Assembly: GCA_958298945.1 (NCBI GenBank)
Contig: OY282607.1
Coordinates: 31,070,500-31,134,499, forward strand
Source of the DNA: Atherix ibis
Lineage: Eukaryota; Arthropoda; Insecta; Diptera; Athericidae
DNA: 64,000 bases
Reading direction: 5' to 3'
Shown: positions 19,701-35,500 of the stretch, piece after piece
How positions within the stretch are numbered: the stretch's first letter is position 1
Layout of the letters: each line of letters begins with the position of its first letter
Notes under the pieces: generated by a model
Seen by the model: only the letters and a program-made list of their open reading frames with translations
The model's database searches: none
Told to the model about the DNA's origin: nothing
Made by a program: the position numbers and the translations under genes

Positions 19701-22700
19701 TATCGACGATCGTTCAGCTTTACTATATTTTTGAGTTGAACACAGCGTTTCCCCTCAAAAAGCAAATTTTCTTGTGTGATACAGAATAAACATTAGGCCA
19801 TTTCGAAATAAAATAATTTTTTTTATCTATTTTACTAGTTGGGGATTTTGTTTATTTTTTCGAAGGGAATCTTACCGATTTGACTAGACATTAGTATCTA
19901 TAATTTTATAATATGGTAGAAAAAATTGTTTGGTTCATCGTTGTTTTGCTAACCATTTTAATAATGTCCGTGAATAACATTTTAGTGAATTAAAATTTCA
20001 ATAATGTAGAAAGGAAAAGTTATCGAAGATCGTTCAGCTTTACTATATTTTTGAGTTGAACACAGCGTTTCCCCTCAAAAAGCAAATTTTCTTGTGTGAT
20101 ACAGAATAAACATTAGGTCATTTCGAAATAAAATAATTTTTTTTATCTATTTTACTAGTTGGGGATTTTGTTTATTTTTTCGAAGGGAATCTTACCGATT
20201 TGACTAGACATTAGTATCTATAATTTTATAATATGGTAAAAAAAATTGTTTGGTTCATCGTTGTTTTGCTAACCATTTTAATAATGTCCGTGAATAACAT
20301 TTTAGTGAATTAAAATTTCAATAATGTAGAAAGGAAAAGTTATCGAAGATCGTTCAGCTTTACTATATTTTTGAGTTGAACACAGCGTTTCCCCTCAAAA
20401 AGCAAATTTTCTTGTGTGATACAGAATAAACATTAGGCTATTTCGAAATAAAATAATTTTTTTTATCTATTTTACTAGTTGGGGATTTTGTTTATTTTTT
20501 CGAAGGGAATCTTACCGATTTGACTAGACATTAGTATCTATAATTTTATAATATGGTAAAAAAAATTGTTTGGTTCATCGTTGTTTTGCTAACCATTTTA
20601 ATAATGTCCCTGAATAACATTTTAGTAAATTAAAATTTCAATAATGTAGAAAGGAAAAGTTATCGACGATCGTTCAGCTTTACTATATTTTTGAGTTGAA
20701 CACAGCGTTTCCCCTCAAAAAGCAAATTTTCTTGTGTGATACAGAATAAACATTAGGCCATTTCGAAATAAAATAATTTTTTTTATCTATTTTACTAGTT
20801 GGGGATTTTGTTTATTTTTTCGAAGGGAATCTTACCGATTTGACTAGACATTAGTATCTATAATTTTATAATATGGTATAAAAAATTGTTTGGTTCATCG
20901 TTGTTTTGCTAACCATTTTAATAATGTCCGTGAATAACATTTTAGTGAATTAAAATTTCAATAATGTAGAAAGGAAAAGTTATCGAAGATCGTTCAGCTT
21001 TACTATATTTTTGAGTTGAACACAGCGTTTCCCCTCAAAAAGCAAATTTTCTTGTGTGATACAGAATAAACATTAGGTCATTTCGAAATAAAATAATTTT
21101 TTTTATCTATTTTACTAGTTGGGGATTTTGTTTATTTTTTCGAAGGGAATCTTACCGATTTGACTAGACATTAGTATCTATAATTTTATAATATGGTAAA
21201 AAAAATTTTTTGGTTCATCGTTGTTTTGCTAACCATTTTAATAATGTCCGTGAATAACATTTTAGTGAATTAAAATTTCAATAATGTAGAAAGGAAAAGT
21301 TATCGAAGATCGTTCAGCTTTACTATATTTTTGAGTTGAACACAGCGTTTCCCCTCAAAAAGCAAATTTTCTTGTGTGATACAGAATAAACATTAGGCTA
21401 TTTCGAAATAAAATAATTTTTTTTATCTATTTTACTAGTTGGGGATTTTGTTTATTTTTTCGAAGGGAATCTTACCGATTTGACTAGACATTAGTATCTA
21501 TAATTTTATAATATGGTAAAAAAAATTGTTTGGTTCATCGTTGTTTTGCTAACCATTTTAATAATGTCCGTGAATAACATTTTAGTGAATTAAAATTTCA
21601 ATAATGTAGAAAGGAAAAGTTATCGACGATCGTTCAGCTTTACTATATTTTTGAGTTGAACACAGCGTTTCCCCTCAAAAAGCAAATTTTCTTGTGTGAT
21701 ACAGAATAAACATTAGGCTATTTCGAAATAAAATAATTTTTTTTATCTATTTTACTAGTTGGGGATTTTGTTTATTTTTTCGAAGGGAATCTTACCGATT
21801 TGACTAGACATTAGTATCTATAATTTTATAATATGGTAAAAAAAATTGTTTGGTTCATCGTTGTTTTGCTAACCATTTTAATAATGTCCCTGAATAACAT
21901 TTTAGTAAATTAAAATTTCAATAATGTAGAAAGGAAAAGTTATCGACGATCGCTTTACTATATTTTTGAGTTGAACACAGCGTTTCCCCTCAAAAAGCAA
22001 ATTTTCTTGTGTGATACAGAATAAACATTAGGCCATTTCGAAATAAAATAATTTTTTTTATCTATTTTACTAGTTGGGGATTTTGTTTATTTTTTCGAAG
22101 GGAATCTTACCGATTTGACTAGACATTAGTATCTATAATTTTATAATATGGTAAAAAAAATAGTTTGGTTCATCGTTGTTTTGCTAACCATTTTAATAAT
22201 ATCCCTGAATAACATTTTAGTAAATTAAAATTTCAATAATGTAGAAAGGAAAAGTTATCGACGATCGTTCAGCTTTACTATATTTTTGAGTTGAACACAG
22301 CGTTTCCCCTCAAAAAGCAAATTTTCTTGTGTGATACAGAATAAACATTAGGCCATTTCGAAATAAAATAATTTTTTTTATCTATTTTACTAGTTGGGGA
22401 TTTTGTTTATTTTTTCGAAGGGAATCTTACCGATTTGACTAGACATTAGTATCTATAATTTTATAATATGGTAGAAAAAATTGTTTGGTTCATCGTTGTT
22501 TTGCTAACCATTTTAATAATGTCCGTGAATAACATTTTAGTGAATTAAAATTTCAATAATGTAGAAAGGAAAAGTTATCGAAGATCGTTCAGCTTTACTA
22601 TATTTTTGAGTTGAACACAGCGTTTCCCCTCAAAAAGCAAATTTTCTTGTGTGATACAGAATAAACATTAGGTCATTTCGAAATAAAATAATTTTTTTTA

Positions 22701-23126
22701 TCTATTTTACTAGTTGGGGATTTTGTTTATTTTTTCGAAGGGAATCTTACCGATTTGACTAGACATTAGTATCTATAATTTTATAATATGGTAAAAAAAA
22801 TTGTTTGGTTCATCGTTGTTTTGCTAACCATTTTAATAATGTCCGTGAATAACATTTTAGTGAATTAAAATTTCAATAATGTAGAAAGGAAAAGTTATCG
22901 AAGATCGTTCAGCTTTACTATATTTTTGAGTTGAACACAGCGTTTCCCCTCAAAAAGCAAATTTTCTTGTGTGATACAGAATAAACATTAGGCTATTTCG
23001 AAATAAAATAATTTTTTTTATCTATTTTACTAGTTGGGGATTTTGTTTATTTTTTCGAAGGGAATCTTACCGATTTGACTAGACATTAGTATCTATAATT
23101 TTATAATATGGTAAAAAAAATTGTTT

Positions 23127-25366
23127 GGTTCATCGTTGTTTTGCTAACCATTTTAATAATGTCCGTGAATAACATTTTAGTGAATTAAAATTTCAATAAT
23201 GTAGAAAGGAAAAGTTATCGACGATCGTTCAGCTTTACTATATTTTTGAGTTGAACACAGCGTTTCCCCTCAAAAAGCAAATTTTCTTGTGTGATACAGA
23301 ATAAACATTAGGCTATTTCGAAATAAAATAATTTTTTTTATCTATTTTACTAGTTGGGGATTTTGTTTATTTTTTCGAAGGGAATCTTACCGATTTGACT
23401 AGACATTAGTATCTATAATTTTATAATATGGTAAAAAAAATTTTTTGGTTCATCGTTGTTTTGCTAACCATTTTAATAATGTCCGTGAATAACATTTTAG
23501 TGAATTAAAATTTCAATAATGTAGAAAGGAAAAGTTATCGAAGATCGTTCAGCTTTACTATATTTTTGAGTTGAACACAGCGTTTCCCCTCAAAAAGCAA
23601 ATTTTCTTGTGTGATACAGAATAAACATTAGGCTATTTCGAAATAAAATAATTTTTTTTATCTATTTTACTAGTTGGGGATTTTGTTTATTTTTTCGAAG
23701 GGAATCTTACCGATTTGACTAGACATTAGTATCTATAATTTTATAATATGGTAAAAAAAATTGTTTGGTTCATCGTTGTTTTGCTAACCATTTTAATAAT
23801 GTCCGTGAATAACATTTTAGTGAATTAAAATTTCAATAATGTAGAAAGGAAAAGTTATCGACGATCGTTCAGCTTTACTATATTTTTGAGTTGAACACAG
23901 CGTTTCCCCTCAAAAAGCAAATTTTCTTGTGTGATACAGAATAAACATTAGGCTATTTCGAAATAAAATAATTTTTTTTATCTATTTTACTAGTTGGGGA
24001 TTTTGTTTATTTTTTCGAAGGGAATCTTACCGATTTGACTAGACATTAGTATCTATAATTTTATAATATGGTAAAAAAAATTTTTTGGTTCATCGTTGTT
24101 TTGCTAACCATTTTAATAATGTCCGTGAATAACATTTTAGTGAATTAAAATTTCAATAATGTAGAAAGGAAAAGTTATCGAAGATCGTTCAGCTTTACTA
24201 TATTTTTGAGTTGAACACAGCGTTTCCCCTCAAAAAGCAAATTTTCTTGTGTGATACAGAATAAACATTAGGCTATTTCGAAATAAAATAATTTTTTTTA
24301 TCTATTTTACTAGTTGGGGATTTTGTTTATTTTTTCGAAGGGAATCTTACCGATTTGACTAGACATTAGTATCTATAATTTTATAATATGGTAAAAAAAA
24401 TTGTTTGGTTCATCGTTGTTTTGCTAACCATTTTAATAATGTCCGTGAATAACATTTTAGTGAATTAAAATTTCAATAATGTAGAAAGGAAAAGTTATCG
24501 ACGATCGTTCAGCTTTACTATATTTTTGAGTTGAACACAGCGTTTCCCCTCAAAAAGCAAATTTTCTTGTGTGATACAGAATAAACATTAGGCTATTTCG
24601 AAATAAAATAATTTTTTTTATCTATTTTACTAGTTGGGGATTTTGTTTATTTTTTCGAAGGGAATCTTACCGATTTGACTAGACATTAGTATCTATAATT
24701 TTATAATATGGTAAAAAAAATTTTTTGGTTCATCGTTGTTTTGCTAACCATTTTAATAATGTCCGTGAATAACATTTTAGTGAATTAAAATTTCAATAAT
24801 GTAGAAAGGAAAAGTTATCGAAGATCGTTCAGCTTTACTATATTTTTGAGTTGAACACAGCGTTTCCCCTCAAAAAGCAAATTTTCTTGTGTGATACAGA
24901 ATAAACATTAGGCTATTTCGAAATAAAATAATTTTTTTTATCTATTTTACTAGTTGGGGATTTTGTTTATTTTTTCGAAGGGAATCTTACCGATTTGACT
25001 AGACATTAGTATCTATAATTTTATAATATGGTAAAAAAAATTGTTTGGTTCATCGTTGTTTTGCTAACCATTTTAATAATGTCCGTGAATAACATTTTAG
25101 TGAATTAAAATTTCAATAATGTAGAAAGGAAAAGTTATCGACGATCGTTCAGCTTTACTATATTTTTGAGTTGAACACAGCGTTTCCCCTCAAAAAGCAA
25201 ATTTTCTTGTGTGATACAGAATAAACATTAGGCTATTTCGAAATAAAATAATTTTTTTTATCTATTTTACTAGTTGGGGATTTTGTTTATTTTTTCGAAG
25301 GGAATCTTACCGATTTGACTAGACATTAGTATCTATAATTTTATAATATGGTAAAAAAAATTGTTT
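23127..25366 (+). repeat. Local 640-bp dimer higher-order repeat, 3.5 units
   Basis: Seven monomers alternate strictly between TTG with CGACGATCG and TTT with CGAAGATCG, all with GGCTATT. They look identical from unit to unit, so expansion is recent. Confidence 0.85.
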
Positions 25367-25681
25367 GGTTCATCGTTGTTTTGCTAACCATTTTAATAAT
25401 GTCCCTGAATAACATTTTAGTAAATTAAAATTTCAATAATGTAGAAAGGAAAAGTTATCGACGATCGCTTTACTATATTTTTGAGTTGAACACAGCGTTT
25501 CCCCTCAAAAAGCAAATTTTCTTGTGTGATACAGAATAAACATTAGGCCATTTCGAAATAAAATAATTTTTTTTATCTATTTTACTAGTTGGGGATTTTG
25601 TTTATTTTTTCGAAGGGAATCTTACCGATTTGACTAGACATTAGTATCTATAATTTTATAATATGGTAAAAAAAATAGTTT

Positions 25682-28600
25682 GGTTCATCGTTGTTTTGCT
25701 AACCATTTTAATAATGTCCCTGAATAACATTTTAGTAAATTAAAATTTCAATAATGTAGAAAGGAAAAGTTATCGACGATCGTTCAGCTTTACTATATTT
25801 TTGAGTTGAACACAGCGTTTCCCCTCAAAAAGCAAATTTTCTTGTGTGATACAGAATAAACATTAGGCCATTTCGAAATAAAATAATTTTTTTTATCTAT
25901 TTTACTAGTTGGGGATTTTGTTTATTTTTTCGAAGGGAATCTTACCGATTTGACTAGACATTAGTATCTATAATTTTATAATATGGTAGAAAAAATTGTT
26001 TGGTTCATCGTTGTTTTGCTAACCATTTTAATAATGTCCGTGAATAACATTTTAGTGAATTAAAATTTCAATAATGTAGAAAGGAAAAGTTATCGAAGAT
26101 CGTTCAGCTTTACTATATTTTTGAGTTGAACACAGCGTTTCCCCTCAAAAAGCAAATTTTCTTGTGTGATACAGAATAAACATTAGGTCATTTCGAAATA
26201 AAATAATTTTTTTTATCTATTTTACTAGTTGGGGATTTTGTTTATTTTTTCGAAGGGAATCTTACCGATTTGACTAGACATTAGTATCTATAATTTTATA
26301 ATATGGTAAAAAAAATTTTTTGGTTCATCGTTGTTTTGCTAACCATTTTAATAATGTCCGTGAATAACATTTTAGTGAATTAAAATTTCAATAATGTAGA
26401 AAGAAAAAGTTATCGAAGATCGTTCAGCTTTACTATATTTTTGAGTTGAACACAGCGTTTCCCCTCAAAAAGCAAATTTTCTTGTGTGATACAGAATAAA
26501 CATTAGGCTATTTCGAAATAAAATAATTTTTTTTATCTATTTTACTAGTTGGGGATTTTGTTTATTTTTTCGAAGGGAATCTTACCGATTTGACTAGACA
26601 TTAGTATCTATAATTTTATAATATGGTAAAAAAAATTGTTTGGTTCATCGTTGTTTTGCTAACCATTTTAATAATGTCCGTGAATAACATTTTAGTGAAT
26701 TAAAATTTCAATAATGTAGAAAGGAAAAGTTATCGACGATCGTTCAGCTTTACTATATTTTTGAGTTGAACACAGCGTTTCCCCTCAAAAAGCAAATTTT
26801 CTTGTGTGATACAGAATAAACATTAGGCTATTTCGAAATAAAATAATTTTTTTTATCTATTTTACTAGTTGGGGATTTTGTTTATTTTTTCGAAGGGAAT
26901 CTTACCGATTTGACTAGACATTAGTATCTATAATTTTATAATATGGTAAAAAAAATAGTTTGGTTCATCGTTGTTTTGCTAACCATTTTAATAATGTCCC
27001 TGAATAACATTTTAGTAAATTAAAATTTCAATAATGTAGAAAGGAAAAGTTATCGACGATCGTTCAGCTTTACTATATTTTTGAGTTGAACACAGCGTTT
27101 CCCCTCAAAAAGCAAATTTTCTTGTGTGATACAGAATAAACATTAGGCCATTTCGAAATAAAATAATTTTTTTTATCTATTTTACTAGTTGGGGATTTTG
27201 TTTATTTTTTCGAAGGGAATCTTACCGATTTGACTAGACATTAGTATCTATAATTTTATAATATGGTATAAAAAATTGTTTGGTTCATCGTTGTTTTGCT
27301 AACCATTTTAATAATGTCCGTGAATAACATTTTAGTGAATTAAAATTTCAATAATGTAGAAAGGAAAAGTTATCGAAGATCGTTCAGCTTTACTATATTT
27401 TTGAGTTGAACACAGCGTTTCCCCTCAAAAAGCAAATTTTCTTGTGTGATACAGAATAAACATTAGGTCATTTCGAAATAAAATAATTTTTTTTATCTAT
27501 TTTACTAGTTGGGGATTTTGTTTATTTTTTCGAAGGGAATCTTACCGATTTGACTAGACATTAGTATCTATAATTTTATAATATGGTAAAAAAAATTTTT
27601 TGGTTCATCGTTGTTTTGCTAACCATTTTAATAATGTCCGTGAATAACATTTTAGTGAATTAAAATTTCAATAATGTAGAAAGGAAAAGTTATCGAAGAT
27701 CGTTCAGCTTTACTATATTTTTGAGTTGAACACAGCGTTTCCCCTCAAAAAGCAAATTTTCTTGTGTGATACAGAATAAACATTAGGCTATTTCGAAATA
27801 AAATAATTTTTTTTATCTATTTTACTAGTTGGGGATTTTGTTTATTTTTTCGAAGGGAATCTTACCGATTTGACTAGACATTAGTATCTATAATTTTATA
27901 ATATGGTAAAAAAAATTGTTTGGTTCATCGTTGTTTTGCTAACCATTTTAATAATGTCCGTGAATAACATTTTAGTGAATTAAAATTTCAATAATGTAGA
28001 AAGGAAAAGTTATCGACGATCGTTCAGCTTTACTATATTTTTGAGTTGAACACAGCGTTTCCCCTCAAAAAGCAAATTTTCTTGTGTGATACAGAATAAA
28101 CATTAGGCTATTTCGAAATAAAATAATTTTTTTTATCTATTTTACTAGTTGGGGATTTTGTTTATTTTTTCGAAGGGAATCTTACCGATTTGACTAGACA
28201 TTAGTATCTATAATTTTATAATATGGTAAAAAAAATAGTTTGGTTCATCGTTGTTTTGCTAACCATTTTAATAATGTCCCTGAATAACATTTTAGTAAAT
28301 TAAAATTTCAATAATGTAGAAAGGAAAAGTTATCGACGATCGTTCAGCTTTACTATATTTTTGAGTTGAACACAGCGTTTCCCCTCAAAAAGCAAATTTT
28401 CTTGTGTGATACAGAATAAACATTAGGCCATTTCGAAATAAAATAATTTTTTTTATCTATTTTACTAGTTGGGGATTTTGTTTATTTTTTCGAAGGGAAT
28501 CTTACCGATTTGACTAGACATTAGTATCTATAATTTTATAATATGGTATAAAAAATTGTTTGGTTCATCGTTGTTTTGCTAACCATTTTAATAATGTCCG

Positions 28601-29521
28601 TGAATAACATTTTAGTGAATTAAAATTTCAATAATGTAGAAAGGAAAAGTTATCGAAGATCGTTCAGCTTTACTATATTTTTGAGTTGAACACAGCGTTT
28701 CCCCTCAAAAAGCAAATTTTCTTGTGTGATACAGAATAAACATTAGGTCATTTCGAAATAAAATAATTTTTTTTATCTATTTTACTAGTTGGGGATTTTG
28801 TTTATTTTTTCGAAGGGAATCTTACCGATTTGACTAGACATTAGTATCTATAATTTTATAATATGGTAAAAAAAATTTTTTGGTTCATCGTTGTTTTGCT
28901 AACCATTTTAATAATGTCCGTGAATAACATTTTAGTGAATTAAAATTTCAATAATGTAGAAAGGAAAAGTTATCGAAGATCGTTCAGCTTTACTATATTT
29001 TTGAGTTGAACACAGCGTTTCCCCTCAAAAAGCAAATTTTCTTGTGTGATACAGAATAAACATTAGGCTATTTCGAAATAAAATAATTTTTTTTATCTAT
29101 TTTACTAGTTGGGGATTTTGTTTATTTTTTCGAAGGGAATCTTACCGATTTGACTAGACATTAGTATCTATAATTTTATAATATGGTAAAAAAAATTGTT
29201 TGGTTCATCGTTGTTTTGCTAACCATTTTAATAATGTCCGTGAATAACATTTTAGTGAATTAAAATTTCAATAATGTAGAAAGGAAAAGTTATCGACGAT
29301 CGTTCAGCTTTACTATATTTTTGAGTTGAACACAGCGTTTCCCCTCAAAAAGCAAATTTTCTTGTGTGATACAGAATAAACATTAGGCTATTTCGAAATA
29401 AAATAATTTTTTTTATCTATTTTACTAGTTGGGGATTTTGTTTATTTTTTCGAAGGGAATCTTACCGATTTGACTAGACATTAGTATCTATAATTTTATA
29501 ATATGGTAAAAAAAATTGTTT
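25682..29521 (+). repeat. Local 1280-bp tetramer higher-order repeat, three units
   Basis: Units start at 25682, 26962 and 28242. The order in each is TAG/GTCCCTG; a GGTCATT monomer marked GTATAAAAAA (GTAGAAAAAA in the first unit); TTT/GGCTATT; TTG with CGACGATCG/GGCTATT. The second and third units appear identical by eye. The first has one private change, AAAGAAAAAG near 26400. Confidence 0.85.
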
Positions 29522-32500
29522 GGTTCATCGTTGTTTTGCTAACCATTTTAATAATGTCCCTGAATAACATTTTAGTAAATTAAAATTTCAATAATGTAGA
29601 AAGGAAAAGTTATCGACGATCGCTTTACTATATTTTTGAGTTGAACACAGCGTTTCCCCTCAAAAAGCAAATTTTCTTGTGTGATACAGAATAAACATTA
29701 GGCCATTTCGAAATAAAATAATTTTTTTTATCTATTTTACTAGTTGGGGATTTTGTTTATTTTTTCGAAGGGAATCTTACCGATTTGACTAGACATTAGT
29801 ATCTATAATTTTATAATATGGTAAAAAAAATAGTTTGGTTCATCGTTGTTTTGCTAACCATTTTAATAATGTCCCTGAATAACATTTTAGTAAATTAAAA
29901 TTTCAATAATGTAGAAAGGAAAAGTTATCGACGATCGTTCAGCTTTACTATATTTTTGAGTTGAACACAGCGTTTCCCCTCAAAAAGCAAATTTTCTTGT
30001 GTGATACAGAATAAACATTAGGCCATTTCGAAATAAAATAATTTTTTTTATCTATTTTACTAGTTGGGGATTTTGTTTATTTTTTCGAAGGGAATCTTAC
30101 CGATTTGACTAGACATTAGTATCTATAATTTTATAATATGGTAGAAAAAATTGTTTGGTTCATCGTTGTTTTGCTAACCATTTTAATAATGTCCGTGAAT
30201 AACATTTTAGTGAATTAAAATTTCAATAATGTAGAAAGGAAAAGTTATCGAAGATCGTTCAGCTTTACTATATTTTTGAGTTGAACACAGCGTTTCCCCT
30301 CAAAAAGCAAATTTTCTTGTGTGATACAGAATAAACATTAGGCCATTTCGAAATAAAATAATTTTTTTTATCTATTTTACTAGTTGGGGATTTTGTTTAT
30401 TTTTTCGAAGGGAATCTTACCGATTTGACTAGACATTAGTATCTATAATTTTATAATATGGTAAAAAAAATAGTTTGGTTCATCGTTGTTTTGCTAACCA
30501 TTTTAATAATGTCCCTGAATAACATTTTAGTAAATTAAAATTTCAATAATGTAGAAAGGAAAAGTTATCGACGATCGTTCAGCTTTACTATATTTTTGAG
30601 TTGAACACAGCGTTTCCCCTCAAAAAGCAAATTTTCTTGTGTGATACAGAATAAACATTAGGCCATTTCGAAATAAAATAATTTTTTTTATCTATTTTAC
30701 TAGTTGGGGATTTTGTTTATTTTTTCGAAGGGAATCTTACCGATTTGACTAGACATTAGTATCTATAATTTTATAATATGGTATAAAAAATTGTTTGGTT
30801 CATCGTTGTTTTGCTAACCATTTTAATAATGTCCGTGAATAACATTTTAGTGAATTAAAATTTCAATAATGTAGAAAGGAAAAGTTATCGAAGATCGTTC
30901 AGCTTTACTATATTTTTGAGTTGAACACAGCGTTTCCCCTCAAAAAGCAAATTTTCTTGTGTGATACAGAATAAACATTAGGTCATTTCGAAATAAAATA
31001 ATTTTTTTTATCTATTTTACTAGTTGGGGATTTTGTTTATTTTTTCGAAGGGAATCTTACCGATTTGACTAGACATTAGTATCTATAATTTTATAATATG
31101 GTAAAAAAAATTTTTTGGTTCATCGTTGTTTTGCTAACCATTTTAATAATGTCCGTGAATAACATTTTAGTGAATTAAAATTTCAATAATGTAGAAAGGA
31201 AAAGTTATCGAAGATCGTTCAGCTTTACTATATTTTTGAGTTGAACACAGCGTTTCCCCTCAAAAAGCAAATTTTCTTGTGTGATACAGAATAAACATTA
31301 GGCTATTTCGAAATAAAATAATTTTTTTTATCTATTTTACTAGTTGGGGATTTTGTTTATTTTTTCGAAGGGAATCTTACCGATTTGACTAGACATTAGT
31401 ATCTATAATTTTATAATATGGTAAAAAAAATTGTTTGGTTCATCGTTGTTTTGCTAACCATTTTAATAATGTCCCTGAATAACATTTTAGTAAATTAAAA
31501 TTTCAATAATGTAGAAAGGAAAAGTTATCGACGATCGTTCAGCTTTACTATATTTTTGAGTTGAACACAGCGTTTCCCCTCAAAAAGCAAATTTTCTTGT
31601 GTGATACAGAATAAACATTAGGCCATTTCGAAATAAAATAATTTTTTTTATCTATTTTACTAGTTGGGGATTTTGTTTATTTTTTCGAAGGGAATCTTAC
31701 CGATTTGACTAGACATTAGTATCTATAATTTTATAATATGGTAGAAAAAATTGTTTGGTTCATCGTTGTTTTGCTAACCATTTTAATAATGTCCGTGAAT
31801 AACATTTTAGTGAATTAAAATTTCAATAATGTAGAAAGGAAAAGTTATCGAAGATCGTTCAGCTTTACTATATTTTTGAGTTGAACACAGCGTTTCCCCT
31901 CAAAAAGCAAATTTTCTTGTGTGATACAGAATAAACATTAGGCCATTTCGAAATAAAATAATTTTTTTTATCTATTTTACTAGTTGGGGATTTTGTTTAT
32001 TTTTTCGAAGGGAATCTTACCGATTTGACTAGACATTAGTATCTATAATTTTATAATATGGTAAAAAAAATTTTTTGGTTCATCGTTGTTTTGCTAACCA
32101 TTTTAATAATGTCCGTGAATAACATTTTAGTGAATTAAAATTTCAATAATGTAGAAAGGAAAAGTTATCGAAGATCGTTCAGCTTTACTATATTTTTGAG
32201 TTGAACACAGCGTTTCCCCTCAAAAAGCAAATTTTCTTGTGTGATACAGAATAAACATTAGGCCATTTCGAAATAAAATAATTTTTTTTATCTATTTTAC
32301 TAGTTGGGGATTTTGTTTATTTTTTCGAAGGGAATCTTACCGATTTGACTAGACATTAGTATCTATAATTTTATAATATGGTAAAAAAAATTGTTTGGTT
32401 CATCGTTGTTTTGCTAACCATTTTAATAATGTCCGTGAATAACATTTTAGTGAATTAAAATTTCAATAATGTAGAAAGGAAAAGTTATCGACGATCGTTC

Positions 32501-35500
32501 AGCTTTACTATATTTTTGAGTTGAACACAGCGTTTCCCCTCAAAAAGCAAATTTTCTTGTGTGATACAGAATAAACATTAGGCCATTTCGAAATAAAATA
32601 AATTTTTTTATCTATTTTAATAGTTGGGGATTTTGTTTATTTTTTCGAAGGGAATCTTACCGATTTGACTAGACATTAGTATCTATAATTTTATAATATG
32701 GTAAAAAAAATAGTTTGGTTCATCGTTGTTTTGCTAACCATTTTAATAATGTCCCTGAATAACATTTTAGTAAATTAAAATTTCAATAATGTAGAAAGGA
32801 AAAGTTATCGACGATCGCTTTACTATATTTTTGAGTTGAACACAGCGTTTCCCCTCAAAAAGCAAATTTTCTTGTGTGATACAGAATAAACATTAGGCCA
32901 TTTCGAAATAAAATAATTTTTTTTATCTATTTTACTAGTTGGGATTTTGTTTATTTTTTCGAAGGGAATCTTACCGATTTGACTAGACATTAGTATCTAT
33001 AATTTTATAATATGGTAAAAAAAATAGTTTGGTTCATCGTTGTTTTGCTAACCATTTTAATAATGTCCCTGAATAACATTTTAGTAAATTAAAATTTCAA
33101 TAATGTAGAAAGGAAAAGTTATCGACGATCGTTCAGCTTTACTATATTTTTGAGTTGAACACAGCGTTTCCCCTCAAAAAGCAAATTTTCTTGTGTGATA
33201 CAGAATAAACATTAGGCCATTTCGAAATAAAATAATTTTTTTTATTTATTTTACTAGTTGGGGATTTTGTTTATTTTTTCGAAGGGAATCTTACCGATTT
33301 GACTAGACATTAGTATCTATAATTTTATAATATGGTAAAAAAAATTGTTTGGTTCATCGTTGTTTTGCTAACCATTTTAATAATGTCCGTGAATAACATT
33401 TTAGTGAATTAAAATTTCAATAATGTAGAAAGGAAAAGTTATCGAAGATCGTTCAGCTTTACTATATTTTTGAGTTGAACACAGCGTTTCCCCTCAAAAA
33501 GCAAATTTTCTTGTGTGATACAGAATAAACATTAGGCCATTTCGAAATAAAATAATTTTTTTTATTTATTTTACTAGTTGGGGATTTTGTTTATTTTTTC
33601 GAAGGGAATCTTACCGATTTGACTAGACATTAGTATCTATAATTTTATAATATGGTAAAAAAAATTGTTTGGTTCATCGTTGTTTTGCTAACCATTTTAA
33701 TAATGTCCGTGAATAACATTTTAGTGAATTAAAATTTCAATAATGTAGAAAGGAAAAGTTATCGACGATCGTTCAGCTTTACTATATTTTTGAGTTGAAC
33801 ACAGCGTTTCCCCTCAAAAAGCAAATTTTCTTGTGTGATACAGAATAAACATTAGGCCATTTCGAAATAAAATAATTTTTTTTATTTATTTTACTAGTTG
33901 GGGATTTTGTTTATTTTTTCGAAGGGAATCTTACCGATTTGACTAGACATTAGTATCTATAATTTTATAATATGGTAAAAAAAATTGTTTGGTTCATCGT
34001 TGTTTTGCTAACCATTTTAATAATGTCCGTGAATAACATTTTAGTGAATTAAAATTTCAATAATGTAGAAAGGAAAAGTTATCGAAGATCGTTCAGCTTT
34101 ACTATATTTTTGAGTTGAACACAGCGTTTCCCCTCAAAAAGCAAATTTTCTTGTGTGATACAGAATAAACATTAGGCCATTTCGAAATAAAATAATTTTT
34201 TTTATCTATTTTACTAGTTGGGATTTTGTTTATTTTTTCGAAGGGAATCTTACCGATTTGACTAGACATTAGTATCTATAATTTTATAATATGGTAAAAA
34301 AAATTGTTTGGTTCATCGTTGTTTTGCTAACCATTTTAATAATGTCCGTGAATAACATTTTAGTGAATTAAAATTTCAATAATGTAGAAAGGAAAAGTTA
34401 TCGAAGATCGTTCAGCTTTACTATATTTTTGAGTTGAACACAGCGTTTCCCCTCAAAAAGCAAATTTTCTTGTGTGATACAGAATAAACATTAGGCCATT
34501 TCGAAATAAAATAAATTTTTTTATCTAATTTAATAGTTGGGGATTTTGTTTATTTTTTCGAAGGGAATCTTACCGATTTGACTAGACATTAGTATCTATA
34601 ATTTTATAATATGGTAAAAAAAATAGTTTGGTTCATCGTTGTTTTGCTAACCATTTTAATAATGTCCCTGAATAACATTTTAGTAAATTAAAATTTCAAT
34701 AATGTAGAAAGGAAAAGTTATCGACGATCGTTCAGCTTTACTATATTTTTGAGTTGAACACAGCGTTTCCCCTCAAAAAGCAAATTTTCTTGTGTGATAC
34801 AGAATAAACATTAGGCCATTTCGAAATAAAATAATTTTTTTTATCTATTTTACTAGTTGGGGATTTTGTTTATTTTTTCGAAGGGAATCTTACCGATTTG
34901 ACTAGACATTAGTATCTATAATTTTATAATATGGTAAAAAAAATTTTTTGGTTCATCGTTGTTTTGCTAACCATTTTAATAATGTCCGTGAATAACATTT
35001 TAGTGAATTAAAATTTCAATAATGTAGAAAGGAAAAGTTATCGAAGATCGTTCAGCTTTACTATATTTTTGAGTTGAACACAGCGTTTCCCTTCAAAAAG
35101 CAAATTTTCTTGTGTGATACAGAATAAACATTAGGCCATTTCGAAATAAAATAAATTTTTTTATCTATTTTAATAGTTGGGGATTTTGTTTATTTTTTCG
35201 AAGGGAATCTTACCGATTTGACTAGACATTAGTATCTATAATTTTATAATATGGTAAAAAAAATAGTTTGGTTCATCGTTGTTTTGCTAACCATTTTAAT
35301 AATGTCCCTGAATAACATTTTAGTAAATTAAAATTTCAATAATGTAGAAAGGAAAAGTTATCGACGATCGCTTTACTATATTTTTGAGTTGAACACAGCG
35401 TTTCCCCTCAAAAAGCAAATTTTCTTGTGTGATACAGAATAAACATTAGGCCATTTCGAAATAAAATAAATTTTTTTATCTAATTTAATAGTTGGGGATT

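Noticed and set aside
18641..30781. 2235-bp heptamer higher-order repeat
   Set aside because: GTATAAAAAA markers are 2235 bp apart twice (18641/20876 and 28546/30781), but the monomer types between them differ in order, so it is not one repeated unit.
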